The notes below the pieces were generated by a model. That model was not told where the DNA came from. It did not search any database and worked only from the letters and a program-made list of their open reading frames with translations. Shown here piece by piece: positions 17,829 to 29,284 of a DNA stretch of 50,356 nucleotides; position 1 is the stretch's first letter; every line of letters begins with the position of its first letter. Source of the DNA: Mariprofundus sp. EBB-1 (lineage in GTDB: Bacteria; Pseudomonadota; Zetaproteobacteria; Mariprofundales; Mariprofundaceae); assembly GCF_003665155.1 (NCBI RefSeq), contig NZ_RCFQ01000021.1, forward strand, positions 1 through 50,356, given 5' to 3'. A program made the position numbers and the translations under genes.

Positions 17829-18947
17829 ATGGAATTAAGTGAGCTTGGCTTAGATAGTTGGTTTGAAGATCATGTACGTGAGCAGTGTGGTCCACAGCAA
17901 AGCTTGGCTCGTGTGGTTGCGATTGATCGTGGCCGCATTCTGGTACACGATGGTCATAATGAGCTTTCTGCTGAACTGCTTGGCAAGTTTTTTTATGAAG
18001 CTGAATCGGCCGGTAAGTTCCCATGTGTAGGTGACTGGGTATGTCTAAATCATCATGCCCCTGATCATGATCACAGCAATCAATTCGCCAGCATCGATAG
18101 CATCTTGCCGAGAAAAACTCTGCTCAAACGTAAAACCGTTGGTTATGATGAAGAGTTTCAAATGCTGGCATGCAATATTGATATTGCCTTCATTGTCATG
18201 TCATGCCATTACGATTTTCATGTCGCCAAACTCGAACGCTTCCTGGTCATGATTCATGAAGCGCATATCGAACCTGTACTACTGTTTACCAAAACCGACC
18301 TCATCACACCTGAAGCCTTACAAGCCTTAAAGGATGATATTCATACTGCCGGTATCCGGATTAGAATCCTGGCTATCAGCAATCAAACCGGTGACGGCCT
18401 GGATGAGCTTCGTCAGCAGATCGTCGCAAAAAAGACCTACTGTTTGCTTGGTTCTTCCGGTGTAGGTAAAAGTACCCTGATGAATCAGCTTATGGGTGAA
18501 GACGCCTTTGAAACACAAGAAGTGAGTGCATCAGGACAAGGCCGCCACACCACCGTACGTCGTCATTTGATCATGCTCAAACAGGGTGGCATGGTGGTGG
18601 ATATGCCAGGCATGCGTGAACTGGCTATTGCTGAAGTCAAAGATGGTATCGAAAGCAGTTTTGAAGACATTGTGGAACTGGCACAACACTGCCGCTTTTC
18701 AAATTGTAGCCATGAAAATGAACCGGATTGTGCTATTCAGGCAGCTCTGGCCAGTAACACACTTAATCGTGATCACTATAAAAATTATCTGAAAATTCAG
18801 AAAGAGTCCCGCCATCATAAAAAACAAAGTGCCTATGTAGCGAAACGTCGCAAAGCAAAAAACGCCAGTCGCATTGCACCAACAAAAACCAAACAGCGCA
18901 AAATACGGCTCAACGATGGTCAGGAAGACACGGATGAATCTATCTAA
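17829..18947 (+). CDS. rsgA: Ribosome small subunit-dependent GTPase RsgA
   Basis: This circularly permuted GTPase checks 30S subunit maturation. The sequence shows an N-terminal OB fold, then the permuted G motifs: FTKTDLI (G4-like), GSSGVGKST (G1) and DMPGMREL (G3). A C-terminal zinc module CRFSNCSHENEPDC follows the usual C-x-H-C pattern. The basic tail is lysine/arginine-rich and typical of the family. I start at ATG 17829. A TTG at 17823 lies closer to the AGAGG and is also possible. The 372-residue length is normal. Confidence 0.93.
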   Translation: MELSELGLDSWFEDHVREQCGPQQSLARVVAIDRGRILVHDGHNELSAELLGKFFYEAESAGKFPCVGDWVCLNHHAPDHDHSNQFASIDSILPRKTLLKRKTVGYDEEFQMLACNIDIAFIVMSCHYDFHVAKLERFLVMIHEAHIEPVLLFTKTDLITPEALQALKDDIHTAGIRIRILAISNQTGDGLDELRQQIVAKKTYCLLGSSGVGKSTLMNQLMGEDAFETQEVSASGQGRHTTVRRHLIMLKQGGMVVDMPGMRELAIAEVKDGIESSFEDIVELAQHCRFSNCSHENEPDCAIQAALASNTLNRDHYKNYLKIQKESRHHKKQSAYVAKRRKAKNASRIAPTKTKQRKIRLNDGQEDTDESI

Positions 18948-19200
18948 GGTTTGAGCCTAATAAATAGCTCTTTGAATATGTTAGAGAGCGTGCTTCTGCC
19001 TTACCTTGAGCATCACGTCTTCAGACATCGACATATCACTGTTATCTATACCCCAAATAAGTAGATGCATCAGAAAAAAGTACCGTTGTTTTGACGCACA
19101 GAGTCATTTTTACCGCTAATACATCATCCTGCGATTCATCAAACCCTTGCTATGTAACAAATACCATCTTGGCATCATATATGCTCTATATTTATTACAA

Positions 19201-19374
19201 TGCTCGTTGCACTGGCATTGTGACTTGTATGTCTGGGCCGATGAATACTGATCGGGAATTTATAGACTCTGGTTGTGCGATTCCCTGCACTGGGAAACCA
19301 AATACCACGGTTGCGATACCCACCTTTTTGTAAGGGTTCAGTTCATATAGGTCACAACGCCAGTGCAATGAGCA
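19201..19374 (+). ncRNA. ssrS: Candidate 6S RNA
   Basis: Bases 19201-19231 (TGCTCGTTGCACTGGC then ATTGTGACTTGTATG) pair almost perfectly with 19344-19374, giving a closing stem of about 31 pairs with few wobbles. Inside are a CCGAT/ATCGG mini-hairpin, an apical TGGTT...TTCCC/GGGAA...ACCA stem and a small CCTT/AAGG hairpin on the 3' side. The order GCCGAT, GGTTG, apical hairpin, GCGATACCCACCTT...AAGGGTTC follows the E. coli 6S layout, and about 174 nt is the right size. 6S RNA binds sigma70 RNA polymerase as a promoter mimic. A -10-like TACAAT or TATATT lies just upstream. There is no coding sense in it. The call is by pattern, not by a covariance model. Confidence 0.65.
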
Positions 19375-19390
19375 AAGGAATTTCAAAGAA

Positions 19391-19440
19391 CCTGCCAGTC
19401 ACTCCCCCCCCCTCCCCAGTGCTGGCAGGTTTATTGTTTT
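19391..19440 (+). terminator. C-rich-loop hairpin, probable terminator
   Basis: CCTGCCAG (19391-19398) plus CACT pairs with AGTG plus CTGGCAGG (19422-19429), with one bulged T. The loop is CCCCCCCCCTCCCC, and TTTATTGTTTT follows. It probably ends the 6S transcript. The pure pyrimidine anti-Shine-Dalgarno-like loop is unusual for a plain terminator and resembles the hairpin at 46817-46861. Confidence 0.65.
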
Positions 19441-19525
19441 AAAAACGATTCTTAAGCTCTGCTTACGAACATTCCTATTCAAGAGCACCCACTTTCCAAT
19501 CCATTAAAATCAATATTTGGAGGTT

Positions 19526-20245
19526 TTAACTTTGTGTCTGGGGGTCCGACTGTTTCAGATCTTTGTTTTTGAATTCATTCGTCATCGTCGTTAACCACTG
19601 CATGGCTTGATCATAATCGACGTGCAGATCAAAGAAACCTTTCTCTTCCATGTTCGGAAATTCAAACGTGCGAGTATAGAAATTATCCGTTGAATATACG
19701 AACCTGACCGGATCAATACTGAAATTAATCCAGTGACTGGTTGCAATCGGCACAAGCTCAGCAGCTCTGTTATCTTCTTCTAAAGCAAACATATTCCTGC
19801 GGCCCCAGAATTTAATTTCAAACTCCAGTGCTGCCTGACTGATTGCAAACGCAAATTCCATGCTCTGCTCACTGCCCTCAGAAAAGTCCCAGCCTACCTT
19901 GATAGCTTTTTCCCTTATATCAATAAGAGGAATCTGAATATAATCACCTTTATAAGTACCATCGCTTGCAAATTCTGCCGCCTGTTGCGCTCCTTTCGCC
20001 ATGTGTGGCATAGAAGCAGTATCCTCTCTCTCTTTGCGCCATCCTAAGAAGAGTACTGTGCAGCAGGTGCTGAACACTGATGCAATCAAGCCAATGAAGA
20101 TCAGCGCTGTATAGGAAACATGATTCATGTCGGCAAAGATAAGTGCAAAAAAGCTCATCACCATGACCCCTGCCCAGCCGAGCAGTGCGTCAAGTTTGTC
20201 AACATTCGTAATCTCTTTCCAGCCAGCCGCAAACATTTTAGACAT
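19526..20245 (-). CDS. Hypothetical membrane protein
   Basis: This is an unrecognised protein of up to 239 residues. Two N-terminal membrane helices (about 25-39 and 46-68) are followed by a cytoplasmic or periplasmic domain of about 165 residues, with several aromatic strands and a WG(R)RN motif near 147. It may be an accessory membrane protein. The first ATG at 20245 has AGGAG only at about 12 bases; the internal ATG at 20236 is an alternative. It lies between the 6S-like region and the GST gene on the same strand. Confidence 0.65.
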   Translation of the reverse strand: MSKMFAAGWKEITNVDKLDALLGWAGVMVMSFFALIFADMNHVSYTALIFIGLIASVFSTCCTVLFLGWRKEREDTASMPHMAKGAQQAAEFASDGTYKGDYIQIPLIDIREKAIKVGWDFSEGSEQSMEFAFAISQAALEFEIKFWGRRNMFALEEDNRAAELVPIATSHWINFSIDPVRFVYSTDNFYTRTFEFPNMEEKGFFDLHVDYDQAMQWLTTMTNEFKNKDLKQSDPQTQS

Positions 20246-20386
20246 ATCGCAGATGATGCTCCTGTTAACCTATACTCGTAAAGAGGATTATATACCCCGC
20301 TATAAAAACAACCTGTCAATTCTATAACGCACTATTCAAACTACTATGAACGTCCAAATAGCTACACGCGTGAATATTGCATCCGA

Positions 20387-21046
20387 TTAATAAAGGTAAT
20401 GCGTTTTATCACCCGAGAGCCAGGGTTGATGTTTCACCATGATATGTTGAAAAGATTGGTCTGCTAACCAACGGTTTAACCAGTCCTGTACATGGGTGAA
20501 GCTTAAGCGATTAAATCGCAATCTATCCACGGCAGAAAATTGACGGACAAAGGGGAAAATAGCGACATCTGCCATACAAGGTTTATCCCCAAACAGATAA
20601 GCTGTTTTTTTTAGTTTGTCTTCAAGCTGAGCAAGAAAGTCACAAGCAGCATGAAAATGATGCTCATCGTGCACATCATTACTATCACCACGATCCACAA
20701 AACGTTGTGGATATTTATAGCGATCCAAATGCATTTTAAAATCAACGTCATTGACATGGATCAGATCAAACATCGCATCCTTACCGTGATCACTCGCTGC
20801 ATGCCGCCATGCATCATCTTCAGACAACGCCCAGTTCATAATATCCAGACTCTCATCAATCACACTACCGTCAGTCAGCTGCAACACCGGCACTGTAGCT
20901 TTTGGAGATATTTCCAACATCGCGGCCGGTTTATCTTTGAGGACAATTTCACGCAATTCACATTGGACACCAGCATGATACAAAGCCATACGCGCCCGCA
21001 TGGCATAGGGGCATCGTCGAAAACTATATAAAATCGGATATTTCAC
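20387..21046 (-). CDS. Glutathione S-transferase family protein
   Basis: This is a two-domain GST-fold protein of 219 residues. The N-terminal thioredoxin-like half begins SFRRCPYAMRARMAL, with Cys at the position of glutaredoxin-like/omega-class active sites, then VPVLQLTDGSVIDESLDIMNW (the cis-Pro and the Glu-Ser that bind glutathione). The C-terminal half is helical. It likely reduces or conjugates thiols or detoxifies electrophiles; the substrate is unknown. It is followed by apaG 19 bases away on the same strand. Confidence 0.85.
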   Translation of the reverse strand: MKYPILYSFRRCPYAMRARMALYHAGVQCELREIVLKDKPAAMLEISPKATVPVLQLTDGSVIDESLDIMNWALSEDDAWRHAASDHGKDAMFDLIHVNDVDFKMHLDRYKYPQRFVDRGDSNDVHDEHHFHAACDFLAQLEDKLKKTAYLFGDKPCMADVAIFPFVRQFSAVDRLRFNRLSFTHVQDWLNRWLADQSFQHIMVKHQPWLSGDKTHYLY

Positions 21047-21065
21047 CGCAGTTGTTGCACCCTGT

Positions 21066-21443
21066 TCAATTCAATGCTCCCGGAACTGCCAGTGTAAAGG
21101 CCGGCACAGGCGCATCAAAGGTTTCTCCATCTTCAGAGAGCATTTGATAACTGCCCTGCATATAACCCACAGGTGTTTCCAATACACAGAAGCTGTTATA
21201 ACAATGCTCTGCCCCTGGAGATATCACCGGCTGTTCACCAATTACACCATCGCCCATCACCTCTTCAATCAAACCATTACCATCGGTAATCACCCAATGC
21301 CGGGTGAGCAATTGCGCAGCCTGATCACCAATATTGCGAATTTGAATATCATAGATAAACACAAAACGATTCTGCTCAGGCTGAGAGTGTTCATCAGCAT
21401 ATTCAGCTTTCACATCCACAACTATCGGGCATACATCAGTCAT
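21066..21443 (-). CDS. apaG: ApaG protein
   Basis: ApaG is a small fibronectin-type III-like beta-sandwich protein (about 125 residues) associated with Co2+/Mg2+ tolerance and dinucleotide metabolism. Start ATG 21443 follows GGGAGAAG and gives the standard length; the upstream frame from 21488 is unlikely. Diagnostic stretches are RFVFIYDIQIRNIGDQAAQLL, HWVITDGNG and GYMQGSYQM. It is closely spaced with the GST gene. The partner apaH is not here. Confidence 0.93.
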   Translation of the reverse strand: MTDVCPIVVDVKAEYADEHSQPEQNRFVFIYDIQIRNIGDQAAQLLTRHWVITDGNGLIEEVMGDGVIGEQPVISPGAEHCYNSFCVLETPVGYMQGSYQMLSEDGETFDAPVPAFTLAVPGALN

Positions 21444-21606
21444 ATCTTCTCCCATACACAATGCATCATCATGAATCGCGGTGCACAATCAAGCCTTCAA
21501 TCTATGGGGAAATAAGCACATGTAGTAAAGCCATATCATGCTAAGAACAGCTCTTCCTCAGCTTCTGCATAGTATTTTTGATACAGTTATTAGTAGTATA
21601 AGCCCC

Positions 21607-22233
21607 ATGCCATTCGATTTAGCAATTATTGATCTTGATAACACCCTCTATGCAGCCGATTCGGGTGTGTTTGCGCGCATGGACAAACGCATGACAGCCT
21701 TTGTGGCCAAGGAACTGGATGTTGATCCCAAAGAAGCCGATCGCTTGCGGGTGAAATATTGGAAAGCCTACGGCACCACCCTCAGAGGTATGATGTTACA
21801 TCACGGCATGGAGGCCGAAGCATTTTTGCACGATGTGCACGATATTGATGCCCATGAGATACTCAAACCGGATGATCAACTCGATGCTGCCCTAGCGAGA
21901 CTACCCGGGCGCAAAGTGATCCATACCAACGGTATTCTTGAACATGCTGAACGTATCCTCGATGCACTTGGCATCACGCACCACTTTTCCGCCATCTACG
22001 ATATTCGCTTTAATCACTACCTACCCAAACCGTGCAAAGAAACATTGGCCATGCTGATTGAAAAAGAAGGCGCAACAGCTGCTAGAACGCTGGTAGTAGA
22101 TGATATGGCGGATAATTTAGCAGTTGCCAAAGAACTGGGTTGCAAAACCGTCTGGATCACGCATGAAGATGCCGGTTACTGGGACTATCATATTCCCCAC
22201 TTTCACCGACTCCCGGATTCTCTGGGCATATAA
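21607..22233 (+). CDS. HAD-family pyrimidine 5'-nucleotidase
   Basis: This predicted phosphatase removes phosphate from pyrimidine mononucleotides. Motif I is IIDLDNTLY at residues 7-15 after start MPFDLA (ATG 21607). Motif II is probably HTNG and motif IV the VDDMADNL acidic loop; PKPCKE carries the motif III lysine. Together these match the SDT1/PPA1328-type 5'-nucleotidase subfamily. The frame extending to 21538 adds 23 residues with no support. It stands alone, facing the opposite direction to apaG and slyD. Confidence 0.85.
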   Translation: MPFDLAIIDLDNTLYAADSGVFARMDKRMTAFVAKELDVDPKEADRLRVKYWKAYGTTLRGMMLHHGMEAEAFLHDVHDIDAHEILKPDDQLDAALARLPGRKVIHTNGILEHAERILDALGITHHFSAIYDIRFNHYLPKPCKETLAMLIEKEGATAARTLVVDDMADNLAVAKELGCKTVWITHEDAGYWDYHIPHFHRLPDSLGI

Positions 22234-22268
22234 TCCAAGCCCCCTCTTTCACTAAAACGAAGATTCTC

Positions 22269-22290
22269 GAATGACTGCTTCCGACCCAGC
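22269..22290 (+). repeat. Diverged copy of dispersed repeat arm
   Basis: GAATGACTGCTTCCGACCCAGC matches the arm consensus GAATGTCTGCTTTCGGCC at all but a few positions. No IS end is seen beside it, which supports the idea that the arm is a repeat in its own right rather than part of the IS. Confidence 0.5.
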
Positions 22291-22422
22291 TAGTCGCCGA
22301 ATGTCATAGTTAGTCATATTATAGCAGGGCCCCTTTTTGGATAGCACTGACCTGCAGTTTTTTTGCAATAGCCTGCTGCATTGAGTATACGAGTAAAAGG
22401 GAACTGTGACGTGATTTATAAG

Positions 22423-22577
<155 letters not shown>

Positions 22578-22647
22578 ATGTCTTTATGATTGAGTAACAT
22601 AGAACAGCTGCCATACGTTGATGTTTCCCTCTAATTCGCGATGAACC

Positions 22648-22680
22648 AAAAAAAGGGCCGCCGGATAGGCAGCCCTTTAA
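22648..22680 (-). terminator. Rho-independent terminator after slyD
   Basis: On the minus strand, TTAAAGGGCTGCC is followed by TATCCGGC and GGCCCTTTTTTT. This gives a GC-rich stem and a U-run about 20 bases after the slyD stop. Confidence 0.85.
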
Positions 22681-22698
22681 CAACATCAATTGTATGTA

Positions 22699-23220
22699 TT
22701 AGCTACAGCAATCATCAGACCCGCATCCGCCTTCACCACAGCACTCTTCATCACCGTGTACATGGCCGTGCTCAAGCTCATCAGCAGTAGCGTCTCGAAT
22801 ATCTACAATAGCAACATCGAAATTCAGCTGCTGCCCAGCCAATGGATGATTCCCGTCAACAGTGACATTATCACCATCAACATCTGTAATACGTACCATC
22901 TGCAAACCTTCGCCATCTGGTAGTTCGGCCTGGAATTCCATGCCGACCTCTACACTTTCAACGTCATCAAACATATCGCTAGATACAATTTCAACCATTG
23001 CAGGATCAAATTCGCCATAAGCATCAGCAGCATCAAGTGATACTTTCAATTTATCACCAACAGCCTTGCCTTCCAGTGCAAGCTCAAGGCCAGGAATGAT
23101 GTTTTCTTCGCCGTGCAGATATACCAGTGGATCTCTGCCTTCGGATGCGTCGATCACTGTTCCGCTATCGTTGGTCAATGTGTAGTGAAATGAAACGACT
23201 TTATGGTTATCAATTTGCAT
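22699..23220 (-). CDS. slyD: SlyD-type FKBP peptidyl-prolyl isomerase
   Basis: This is a cytoplasmic prolyl isomerase and chaperone that also handles nickel. The FKBP core runs from residue 1 to about 70 and again from about 130 to 150. The inserted chaperone (IF) domain lies between, with EIVSSDMF and EFQAELPDGEG. A short C-terminal tail is very rich in His, Cys and Gly (EHGHVHGDEECCGEGGCGS), typical of SlyD metal binding. The 173 residues are normal. A clean terminator follows at 22648-22680. Confidence 0.94.
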   Translation of the reverse strand: MQIDNHKVVSFHYTLTNDSGTVIDASEGRDPLVYLHGEENIIPGLELALEGKAVGDKLKVSLDAADAYGEFDPAMVEIVSSDMFDDVESVEVGMEFQAELPDGEGLQMVRITDVDGDNVTVDGNHPLAGQQLNFDVAIVDIRDATADELEHGHVHGDEECCGEGGCGSDDCCS

Positions 23221-23323
23221 GTTTTACTCCGTAAACAGGGCTCTTGTCTGTTACCCACTCTGTTGTGGCGCGCACCCTACTCAAAGCAAGATAACACACA
23301 AACATACGTCCTAACCCTCTTAG

Positions 23324-23887
23324 CTAAATAGCAAGTTCAATTGCACTCTTATCAATATTGTTTACGGCTTGTTCAAGTGCCGCTAATGAAACAGCAATAG
23401 CCTGTTTGGTCAGGTCATCTGTTAAATGAAATTCTTTATCAAACTTCATATTTACACGAGGAACATTCATTGATCCGTCCACCACAACAGATGCATTCAT
23501 CGCATGCAAAATGAGTACCAGTGAACTGTGTGAGCGCACTGCACCCAGAGCTTGGGTTGATACACTGGTTGATACAACGGGTTTCGATACCAGCACGCCA
23601 GTTGATACCAACCAATCAAGCAGGTTTTTTAAGGCCCCTGAGATACCGTAAATATATTCAGGAGTACTAATAATCACACCATCTGATGCTTTTATTTTTA
23701 ACATGAGATCAGCAACAGCTAGCGGTATATCGTGATCAGCCGAATTGGGATTAAATATAGGAATATCCTTTAATCCTTCAAACACGGTAATGTTTGTTTC
23801 ATTCGAGGTTAATTCTGACATCGCTCTAAGCAGGGCCATATTGTATGAACCAGTTCTAATACTGCCTGGTATCGCTAATATTTTCAT
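23324..23887 (-). CDS. NADPH-dependent FMN reductase family protein
   Basis: This flavodoxin-like reductase has 187 residues. It begins MKILAIPGSIRTGSYN, the FMN phosphate loop of the SsuE/ChrR group, and has STPEYIYGISGALKNLLDW, the second conserved flavin contact. It likely reduces FMN, quinones or similar acceptors with NAD(P)H. The ATG at 23887 follows an unusually G-rich leader (GGGTAGGGGGGGC), which may serve as ribosome binding site and could be a target for C-rich RNAs. It lies between icd and slyD on the same strand. Confidence 0.85.
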   Translation of the reverse strand: MKILAIPGSIRTGSYNMALLRAMSELTSNETNITVFEGLKDIPIFNPNSADHDIPLAVADLMLKIKASDGVIISTPEYIYGISGALKNLLDWLVSTGVLVSKPVVSTSVSTQALGAVRSHSSLVLILHAMNASVVVDGSMNVPRVNMKFDKEFHLTDDLTKQAIAVSLAALEQAVNNIDKSAIELAI

Positions 23888-24055
23888 AAAGCCCCCCCTA
23901 CCCTTTATCTGTTAGAACTACATCATGAAGATTGATCAACAGATTATTCATGACAACAAATACTATTTTATTTTATCCAGCATTTATCCAATCACCGATT
24001 CGGTTATGGAAACAAACCACCCGTCCGGATCACTCCTTCCATACGCTTAACAACA

Positions 24056-26371
<2,316 letters not shown>

Positions 26372-26449
26372 TTAACCCTGACAACCCAATGATTGTCCAT
26401 GCAGAAATGGCCTTATCTATAGTGGAGCATAAATCCGCTTTGACCTGTT

Positions 26450-27115
26450 TTAGATCCCTGCCTCTTTGATGAACAGATCGGCTTCTTGAATGGATTTTTC
26501 CATATCTTTAACCAAAGCTGAAATATTTGATTTCACAGAACGCAGTTCCTTTTTAAGCGACAAAATCGCCTTGGCATTCAGGTTATGTTTTAAATAAAGC
26601 ACCTGATCTTTAAACGCATTCAGCACAGGATCCATTTTCTTTTCGGCACGTCGCATGGCACTGATAAGTTTTTTATATTGCTGGCGTGTTTTACGCAGTT
26701 TTTGACTACTGTCCCGTTTAAGAGATGCACTGCTATATTGTTCCAGCTCGCCTTCCCACTCTTCAAACAGATCTTCTGCAACAGATTCTACCGAGTCTAT
26801 CCTGTTGCGCACATCATTGGCGGCATCTTCACTATCTTCATACTCATCATTGAGTGTGTTGTATTTATCTTCAAGCGCCCCACCCTTAAAATTAAGCACA
26901 CTTGAAAACTGTTCCAGTGATGATTTAAATTGCTCTTTACCTTCCTGCTGCGCATCACGGGCCTTGGCGACTCGATCAACCAGAATATCACGTTTATGGT
27001 AGCCCACTTTCTCCATGGTGGAGTAATAGGCCGACTGGCACCCACTTAAAAGCCCCATAAGAGCAAGGCATAGCACTAATTTTATGAAGGGCGAATATTG
27101 ATTGGTTTGCATCAT
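26450..27115 (-). CDS. DUF2959 lipoprotein
   Basis: This 221-residue lipoprotein has a signal sequence ending in the lipobox LLSGC. It matches the DUF2959 family in the AYYSTMEKVGYHKRDILVDR block and the long coiled-coil-like helices with RLR/KKL repeats. The function is unknown. The start at 27115 (MM pair) fits the short signal peptide; a longer frame to 27193 would add a poorly hydrophobic N-terminus. It is separated from icd and the histidine kinase by ordinary gaps. Confidence 0.8.
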   Translation of the reverse strand: MMQTNQYSPFIKLVLCLALMGLLSGCQSAYYSTMEKVGYHKRDILVDRVAKARDAQQEGKEQFKSSLEQFSSVLNFKGGALEDKYNTLNDEYEDSEDAANDVRNRIDSVESVAEDLFEEWEGELEQYSSASLKRDSSQKLRKTRQQYKKLISAMRRAEKKMDPVLNAFKDQVLYLKHNLNAKAILSLKKELRSVKSNISALVKDMEKSIQEADLFIKEAGI

Positions 27116-27255
27116 TGCGGGTCCACCAGGGTCGGTTTTTAATACTATGGGCGAGTTTAGCAGCAGATACGGGATTGAATAGTCATGATTCATTCAGCAG
27201 TAGCTATCTATATTTATCCGTTGAATAAAGAATTCAACACACAAACTGTTGTTAT

Positions 27256-29130
27256 TCAGGTCAAATGATACCTTATCGTTTGACTTAATTTTTCTACGGC
27301 CAGGGGTTTGCTCAGTACCATTTGATTATCTAAAATCATTTCACAAGTAGCATCATCACCAGGGTCATAACCGGTCATAAACACGACCTTCATATCCGGG
27401 TTCAATTTGTGAATGCGTTCTGCAGCAAGCTTGCCACCAAGCTGAGGCATCACAACATCCATCAGAACCAAATCAATGTTATCCCTGTTACGTTCATAGG
27501 TTTCCACTGCTTGCACACCATTTGAAGCAGTAAGAACAATATATCCAAGCGTTTTTAATAAGCGTTCCGTTACCTCAAGCAGAGAATCATCATCATCCAC
27601 CAATAATATGGTTTCACCATGACCTTCTTTGATTAACGCATGCTGCGCATCATTCAATGTATGAATACTGTTTTCTAAGGGTAGATAAATACTAAAACAG
27701 GTACCTGAATGTAAATGACTAACCACATTAAGAAATCCACCATGACTTTTCACCGCTCCATACACCATAGAGAGACCCAGGCCTGTACCTTTATCCACCT
27801 CTTTCGTGCTATAAAATGGCTCATAAATTTTACTTAATTGTTCTTTAGGGATACCACAGCCATTATCTTCTACTGAGAGTATCACATAATCACACCCTCT
27901 GGCTTCCGGATGACTATTCAAAAATGCATCACTCTGTTTACTTTTACTCAACGCAACATTGATAAATGGATTATCTACTCCAGCAGTTGAGTCGCGTGCA
28001 TTATTCATCAGATTCATCAAAATCTGTTGAATCTGGGTTTCATCTCCTTTAATCATATATACATCTTCGGGTAATGATAATTCGCAACGAATATGAGCAG
28101 GTATGGATACACGCGCCAATTTATAGGATTGTTGAATAACGGCATGAAGATCAAATTCAGTCAGAACAACTCTGTCTTTACGTGCATAGGTCATTAATTG
28201 ACGAATAATATCTGCGGCATGCATCGATAAATCACCAATATCATCCAGTCTTTTAAGAATTTCCGGAGAATCTATCTGACGCTGAATCAGGTAAATATTG
28301 GCTGTGATTCCGGAAAGCATATTGTTAAAATCATGTGCAATACCACCAACAAGTGTGCCCACTGTCTCCATTTTCTGGGCCTGTACATATTTCAGCTCAG
28401 CACACTCCTTCTGCTGCAATGCCTCTATTTTATCATCAATCTCCTGACTCAGTTTTGTATTCATAGATTTCAGTTCTGAGGTTCGCCTTTGCACCGTTTT
28501 TTCAAGATCATCTTGCACTTGGCACAGCTCATGTTCGCGTTTTTTGAGTTCAGTGTTTGTTTCCACCAGCTCTGTCTGTCGCCGCTCCAACTGCAATTGA
28601 AATGCACAGGCTATAAGCGAAAAACATAAAAACATCGTTGGTATATATCGCAAGGTATCATCACTATAAGTCAGGTCCACCAACCCCAAGCTACTCGATA
28701 CAAGAGCGACAACATGAAACAGGACAAATGCTGCAACCCAGAACCAGCCAAGGCGAATCCCCATCAATAAAAATGCCAGAAAAGGGAATATCAGCCCCCA
28801 ATAAATGCCGGTATTGCCGATACCACCATCAATAAAAAGCGCAAAAAAAGTAAATAATGGCAGGCTCAAAAAAAGCTCTCGTGACCTTTTAAACCAATTC
28901 CCCCGATATCCATTTACGATCATCGGAATGCATGCAATAGATACAACAATCAAAAATAAGCCGAGCCATTCGTGGTCATGTAGATAGTTAATAACGGAAA
29001 ACGAAGATGCAACAACAAACGTTAAACAGATCAACAAGAATAAGGTGGCATGTACGCTACTCTCATCTGGAGAGTAACTTCTATAACCTGAAAACAGTAA
29101 TTTCACCTTTTCCTTTGCCTCGGAAACCAT
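27256..29130 (-). CDS. Hybrid sensor histidine kinase/response regulator
   Basis: This membrane-bound two-component protein has 624 residues. About six hydrophobic helices (residues 27-180) form a sensor of unknown signal. A coiled coil (about 180-250) leads into a HisKA domain with GGIAHDFNN (His about 266), followed by the HATPase motifs N (NLMNNARDS), G1 (DNGCGIP) and G2 (GTGLGLS). A C-terminal receiver domain has the phosphorylatable Asp in LVLMDVVMP (about 558) and the Lys near the end (LSKPLA). The cognate output regulator is not adjacent, so phosphate likely passes to another protein. Confidence 0.93.
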   Translation of the reverse strand: MVSEAKEKVKLLFSGYRSYSPDESSVHATLFLLICLTFVVASSFSVINYLHDHEWLGLFLIVVSIACIPMIVNGYRGNWFKRSRELFLSLPLFTFFALFIDGGIGNTGIYWGLIFPFLAFLLMGIRLGWFWVAAFVLFHVVALVSSSLGLVDLTYSDDTLRYIPTMFLCFSLIACAFQLQLERRQTELVETNTELKKREHELCQVQDDLEKTVQRRTSELKSMNTKLSQEIDDKIEALQQKECAELKYVQAQKMETVGTLVGGIAHDFNNMLSGITANIYLIQRQIDSPEILKRLDDIGDLSMHAADIIRQLMTYARKDRVVLTEFDLHAVIQQSYKLARVSIPAHIRCELSLPEDVYMIKGDETQIQQILMNLMNNARDSTAGVDNPFINVALSKSKQSDAFLNSHPEARGCDYVILSVEDNGCGIPKEQLSKIYEPFYSTKEVDKGTGLGLSMVYGAVKSHGGFLNVVSHLHSGTCFSIYLPLENSIHTLNDAQHALIKEGHGETILLVDDDDSLLEVTERLLKTLGYIVLTASNGVQAVETYERNRDNIDLVLMDVVMPQLGGKLAAERIHKLNPDMKVVFMTGYDPGDDATCEMILDNQMVLSKPLAVEKLSQTIRYHLT

Positions 29131-29284
29131 ATCACCTCCGTTGCTGCCAACGTAACTATAGACTAGTTATCAGTCCTTGGCTCGAAATTTAGTGTTTAAA
29201 TAAGAGCGGCTGATAAAGCGACAATAAGCTGATACCTGAACGTGGTTATTGAATGATCAGGAAATGAACAAGTTCAGCATTGAT

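Noticed and set aside
19091-19333. Plus-strand frame of 80 codons across the 6S-like RNA
   Set aside because: Its cysteine-rich translation matches nothing and the DNA forms an RNA hairpin.
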